Assembly: GCA_001858525.1 (NCBI GenBank) | Contig: LAPX01000003.1 | Location: 62,001 to 126,000 of the forward strand | Direction: 5' to 3' | DNA from: Vampirovibrio chlorellavorus | GTDB lineage: Bacteria; Cyanobacteriota; Vampirovibrionia; Vampirovibrionales; Vampirovibrionaceae | DNA: 64,000 bases | Shown here: positions 61,025-64,000 of the stretch, in pieces | Numbering within the stretch: the first letter of the stretch is position 1 | How the letters are laid out: the number at the start of each line of letters is the position of its first letter | The notes under the pieces: model-generated | Database searches by the model: none | Told to the model about the DNA's origin: nothing | What the model saw: only the letters and a program-made list of their open reading frames with translations | Program-made: the position numbers and the translations under genes

Positions 61025-62122
61025 ATGACGCTATTGTTTGATGATTCCCCCGAAAATGAACATGGCTTAACCTGGTCTGGCCTTGGCTCCGGAATTTCAG
61101 CGTTTTGTCGCGATCTCTGGCAAGTCCAGTCAAACTTTTGGGGCGGAACGGTTGTTTCAGTGGTTCGCATGCTTAGCCAAACCGTGGGTGTCCTCGCTCA
61201 GGAAGGGGTTAGCCGCTTAAGTACAAAATTGAGTGCCCTGCAACCCAAACGCAAGGGGGCTCGTGCGGGCTCTGCCAATGCTAAGGTTGCTGTCCTTCCG
61301 GTATTGTTCCGAACTTCAAATCGCATGTCGGTTTACAAAGTGCATGGCGCTTTGGGGGAAAGATGGACGAAACCTGCAGACAGCAGACCCATTCGGCTCA
61401 GCAGGGGGAAGCAAAATCCCTGGGTGGCCGCTGAAATTAAAAATACCGCTGTGGTCGCGCGTATCCCCAAGACGGAAGAGTCCGAGATTCGGGGGCTGGA
61501 TGATATTTTTACCGTTCCGGTGCAAGGCTCTTTTCTGGATGTGCTCCACCCTGCAGAGCGGCCGGAAGGACGGCGGAAACGGCACGGGGTAAAGCCTGCC
61601 ATTACCCCGATTCAGTCCGATTGGGATCTGAAAGAACCGCCGGAACCCACGGTGATTCAAGAAATTGACCGCATGACCACCTTGGCGGAAAAACAGCAGC
61701 GTTTAAAAGTAGAAACCCGCAAGCTGAGTAAACGGGTCAAGCGGGTCGCTGATTCGACTCAGGATTGGTTCTCCCGGCAGGAAGCTACTTTTGCGGATGT
61801 GGCTGCCCAGTTATCAGAGAAAGTCCCCGCACCTTACCAGTCCTATGTGACGGAAGGTGAGGTTATATTTGCCCCGGTACCCCCACCTCTACAAGTGGTT
61901 AAGACTGAGGAATCCGGTGTGGTGACCAGACCCAGTCCTGCCTGGCAGCAGGCGTCGGTTCAGGTGTCTTCTATTCCCCTGGAAATCCCAGCGGCCTTGC
62001 CCAAAGGGGAATTTAACGGCTTTGACTACATGGTGCAAAACAATCGTATTTTGGCCCGCAGTATTTCCAATCTGGTTGATCGTTACTTCGATCAGAATGC
62101 CCTTAGCGAGGATTCTGCCTAG
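61025..62122 (+). CDS. Protein of unknown function with central coiled coil
   Basis: 365 residues; GGGAG is well placed before the ATG. No known domain is recognised. The N-terminal 75 residues are moderately hydrophobic but without a clear membrane helix; 75-210 is basic and probably disordered; 210-265 is a charged coiled coil (EIDRMTTLAEKQQRLKVETRKLSKRVKRVAD); the end is Pro/Val-rich with a last helix (FDYMVQNNRILARSISNLVDRYF). It is transcribed alone between guaD and mgtC. It may be limited to this lineage. Confidence 0.65.
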   Translation: MTLLFDDSPENEHGLTWSGLGSGISAFCRDLWQVQSNFWGGTVVSVVRMLSQTVGVLAQEGVSRLSTKLSALQPKRKGARAGSANAKVAVLPVLFRTSNRMSVYKVHGALGERWTKPADSRPIRLSRGKQNPWVAAEIKNTAVVARIPKTEESEIRGLDDIFTVPVQGSFLDVLHPAERPEGRRKRHGVKPAITPIQSDWDLKEPPEPTVIQEIDRMTTLAEKQQRLKVETRKLSKRVKRVADSTQDWFSRQEATFADVAAQLSEKVPAPYQSYVTEGEVIFAPVPPPLQVVKTEESGVVTRPSPAWQQASVQVSSIPLEIPAALPKGEFNGFDYMVQNNRILARSISNLVDRYFDQNALSEDSA

Positions 62123-62319
62123 CTGGCGGGGCCAAGTCGGGTGGCCTATCCGGCAACTGGGCCTTTGCCCTCCACCCAAGACCTGATAGACTGGGGCTTA
62201 ATACAATGGAATCAGGGAGTCATCGTTGAATGCGCTGTGTTCGGGGATTTGATCTAGAGCGTAACGGTCAGTTGGACGCTTAATGGGTCCAGAGATTGGC
62301 GAGAGTTTAAATTGTTGAT

Positions 62320-63054
62320 ATGGAATTAAGTTTACAAGAATCTATTTTAAGGCTCTTTTTGGCCCTGCTGCTGGGTTCCGTGGTGGGCATGGAGCGGGAA
62401 TATACCCAGCAATCCGCCGGTTTACGCACCCATATTCTGGTTTGCCTGGGGGCCACCGTATTTACTCTGGTTTCAATTACCGATATGTCAGCCGGGCTGA
62501 GCTACGCAAACGCAGATCCCAATACAGCTTACCGTTTGGTTCGGGATCCGGCCCGGATTGCCGCCCAAATCGTACCGGGGATTGGTTTTATTGGCGGTGG
62601 CGCGGTGTTGCGACACGGGGCCAATATCCGGGGATTAACCACGGCGGCCAGTCTCTGGATGATGGCCAGTATCGGCATGTTATTGGGGGTGGGCTCCTAT
62701 CAGTTGGCCATTATCGCCACCCTGTTTTCGTTTCTGGTGCTGTTCATCATTGGCGGGCTGGAGCGCACCATGTTCAAAAAGTACCTCAAGAAGTACATCC
62801 TGCTGAAAATTCAGGTAACGGCCCGGGAAGAAAGTGTTGTTCCTATTGAACAATGGCTGGAGCAGACGTTCCCGGCCAAGACCATGGCCGTTAAAGTGCA
62901 ACGTCATCCAGAGTCCCAGACGATTAGCCTGACCTATAACATTGACTTACGGGGCATGCACGCTGATGTGAATACCTTGTCCCGCAACCTGAACGCCGTG
63001 GAAGGGGTCACTTCCGCTTCGGTTCGGGTGATGCAGGAAGACAAAGAGTTTTGA
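62320..63054 (+). CDS. MgtC/SapB family membrane protein
   Basis: 244 residues. Four or five membrane helices fill the first 150 residues, with the family motifs GSVVGMEREY (conserved Glu/Arg), GLRTHILVCLGATVFTLVS and GIGFIGGGAVLRHG. A C-terminal soluble ACT-like domain (residues about 160-244) follows. MgtC proteins are linked to magnesium limitation and control of ATP synthase or phosphate uptake in pathogens; here the role is open. No magnesium transporter is adjacent. Confidence 0.9.
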   Translation: MELSLQESILRLFLALLLGSVVGMEREYTQQSAGLRTHILVCLGATVFTLVSITDMSAGLSYANADPNTAYRLVRDPARIAAQIVPGIGFIGGGAVLRHGANIRGLTTAASLWMMASIGMLLGVGSYQLAIIATLFSFLVLFIIGGLERTMFKKYLKKYILLKIQVTAREESVVPIEQWLEQTFPAKTMAVKVQRHPESQTISLTYNIDLRGMHADVNTLSRNLNAVEGVTSASVRVMQEDKEF

Positions 63055-63058
63055 TAAC

Positions 63059-63077
63059 AGGTGAGGCAGCCTCACCT
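63059..63077. terminator. Palindrome between convergent mgtC-like and pabC-like genes
   Basis: AGGTGAGGC-A-GCCTCACCT, a near-perfect 19-base palindrome placed between two convergent stops. T runs are short, so termination is possible but not certain. Confidence 0.45.
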
Positions 63078-63096
63078 TAAGTTAACCAGCATCACC

Positions 63097-63933
63097 TCAG
63101 GTATTGACGGTGTGAGACAGGCTGTCCATCAAGCGTTGGGCCGCTGGGTGCCAAACAATGCCCTGCTCATCAATGCGCTCCACCTTGCGAATGCCGGAAA
63201 CGGCGTTACTGACAAAAACGCCCTGACAGCTCAACAGCTCGGTCAGGCTCAGCGGGGATGTGTCCACCGGCACCCGCATGGCCTGGGCCGCTTCCAAAAT
63301 ACGGTGGCGGGTAATGCCCGGCAAACAACCATCCCGAACCGGGTCAGAAGTTCGGAGTACGCCATCCCGAATGCCAAACACATTGGCCGTACTGGTTTCC
63401 AGAGCGATGGGGCTTTTCTCAGGGCTTTCGGTCACCAGCAATATATCATCAAACCCCGTCTGTCTGGCCTGTCGCTTGACCAGAATGGTTTCGGCCATGG
63501 CGCCATGCTTGACGGTGGGCAAGGGCCGCTGGTGGACCACGGATTTCAGGTTTAAGCCTGTGTTTGTTGCGGTGAGGGCTTTCCGGGCGGAAACCATCAG
63601 TCGGGTGGGCAAGGCTTGACCGGCGTGCTCATAGAAAGCGGCATAGCCGTCCACATCGGCCAGCACCGTCAGGCGAAACACGGGCATTTGGGGCTGAAAC
63701 AGCGTTTTCAGCTGCCCCAGAATCTGGTGATCGGTAAAGCGCCAGCTGAGCCCCAAGGCTTTGCAATCTTTCTTCAGGCGTTGCAGGTGTAAATCAATGA
63801 CCTGCTCCGATAAGGGCATTTTTAAGGTGGTGTAAACGCTGTAGCCGTAAAGAAGCCCCTCTGGCAGCGCACTCAGGGCGGTGGCGGATTCCGGTGCTTC
63901 GGCGGTGAGAGGGCTAAAGAGTTCCCAATGCAT
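63097..63933 (-). CDS. pabC: Class IV aminotransferase, probably 4-amino-4-deoxychorismate lyase
   Basis: 278 residues of the PLP fold-type IV family. The PLP lysine lies in PTVKHGAMAETILVKR; ETSTANVFGIRDGVL and GCLPGITRHRILEAA are family signatures, and SNAVSGIRKVERID fits the PabC group better than branched-chain aminotransferases. It would release pyruvate from aminodeoxychorismate to give p-aminobenzoate for folate. D-amino-acid or branched-chain transaminase activity cannot be excluded. The ATG at 63933 is chosen; the frame opens six codons earlier at a TTG. Confidence 0.75.
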   Translation of the reverse strand: MHWELFSPLTAEAPESATALSALPEGLLYGYSVYTTLKMPLSEQVIDLHLQRLKKDCKALGLSWRFTDHQILGQLKTLFQPQMPVFRLTVLADVDGYAAFYEHAGQALPTRLMVSARKALTATNTGLNLKSVVHQRPLPTVKHGAMAETILVKRQARQTGFDDILLVTESPEKSPIALETSTANVFGIRDGVLRTSDPVRDGCLPGITRHRILEAAQAMRVPVDTSPLSLTELLSCQGVFVSNAVSGIRKVERIDEQGIVWHPAAQRLMDSLSHTVNT

Positions 63934-64000
63934 GATGGCGACTCGATTCAAACTAGATATGAACAGTACGGATAGCCCGATGGCAAACGCAATGGGCTTA

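Noticed and set aside
1-64000. CRISPR arrays, insertion sequences, rRNA genes
   Set aside because: No regularly spaced repeats, transposase motifs or rRNA sequence were found on reading the window.

Overview
The window is a chromosomal segment of a bacterium with moderate GC content. It is densely packed with housekeeping genes and carries one block of phage structural genes. Several features point to a two-membrane cell: a sigma / anti-sigma / Spy-CpxP-like envelope-stress cluster, an SLH-like exported protein and other proteins with signal peptides. Together with RNase HIII, a K+-independent H+-pyrophosphatase and a [4Fe-4S]-type PurF, the best guess is a non-photosynthetic relative of cyanobacteria (Vampirovibrionia/Melainabacteria). 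This is inference from gene content; there is no rRNA here to settle it.

Layout. 1-14.7 kb: end of a ribbon-helix-helix gene, an exported protein, purB, an MscS channel, a GlgX-type debranching enzyme, a membrane-anchored protein, a MerR-like regulator, ftsH, proS and lepA. 14.7-25.2 kb: a palindromic repeat, a small AT-rich gene, then a minus-strand phage block. Read in transcription order the block encodes an unknown protein, portal, small protein, scaffold, coat, small protein, head-tail adaptor, tail/stabilisation protein, fibre, small protein, holin-like protein, M15 endolysin and a small protein. All frames are intact with good Shine-Dalgarno sites, but no terminase, integrase, repressor or replication gene is present. 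25.2-31.6 kb: a KimA-like potassium transporter, a phosphohexomutase, tRNA-Arg(CCG) and hppA. 31.7-35.4 kb: a second ribbon-helix-helix gene, a PilZ protein and the envelope-stress operon. 35.5-47 kb: aspS, a soluble histidine kinase, a divergent coaE, the SLH-like protein, rnhC, two small unknown genes, gatA, metF and an exported protein. 47-53.5 kb: a DUF5522 gene, the SRP RNA gene, purF-purL, a Bax-inhibitor-1 protein, a pentapeptide-repeat protein and a small gene. 53.6-56.5 kb: polyamine genes. 56.9-64 kb: two glycosyltransferases, guanine deaminase, an unknown protein, MgtC and a PabC-like enzyme.

How the genes work together. The polyamine cluster holds two adjacent AdoMet-decarboxylase-fold proenzymes, then spermidine synthase and agmatinase. 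No arginine decarboxylase of the usual kinds is present. The second SpeD keeps the self-processing residues but has lost the adenine-stacking Trp and the neighbouring Glu of the substrate site, so it may make the agmatine that SpeB uses. The sigma factor, its anti-sigma partner (three zinc-less repeats before one membrane helix) and the Spy-like chaperone form one plausible signalling unit. purB, purF, purL and guaD cover parts of purine synthesis and salvage.

The observations most worth a second look are the terminase-less virion block, the SpeD pair, the three-repeat anti-sigma protein and a compact SRP RNA of about 150 nt.
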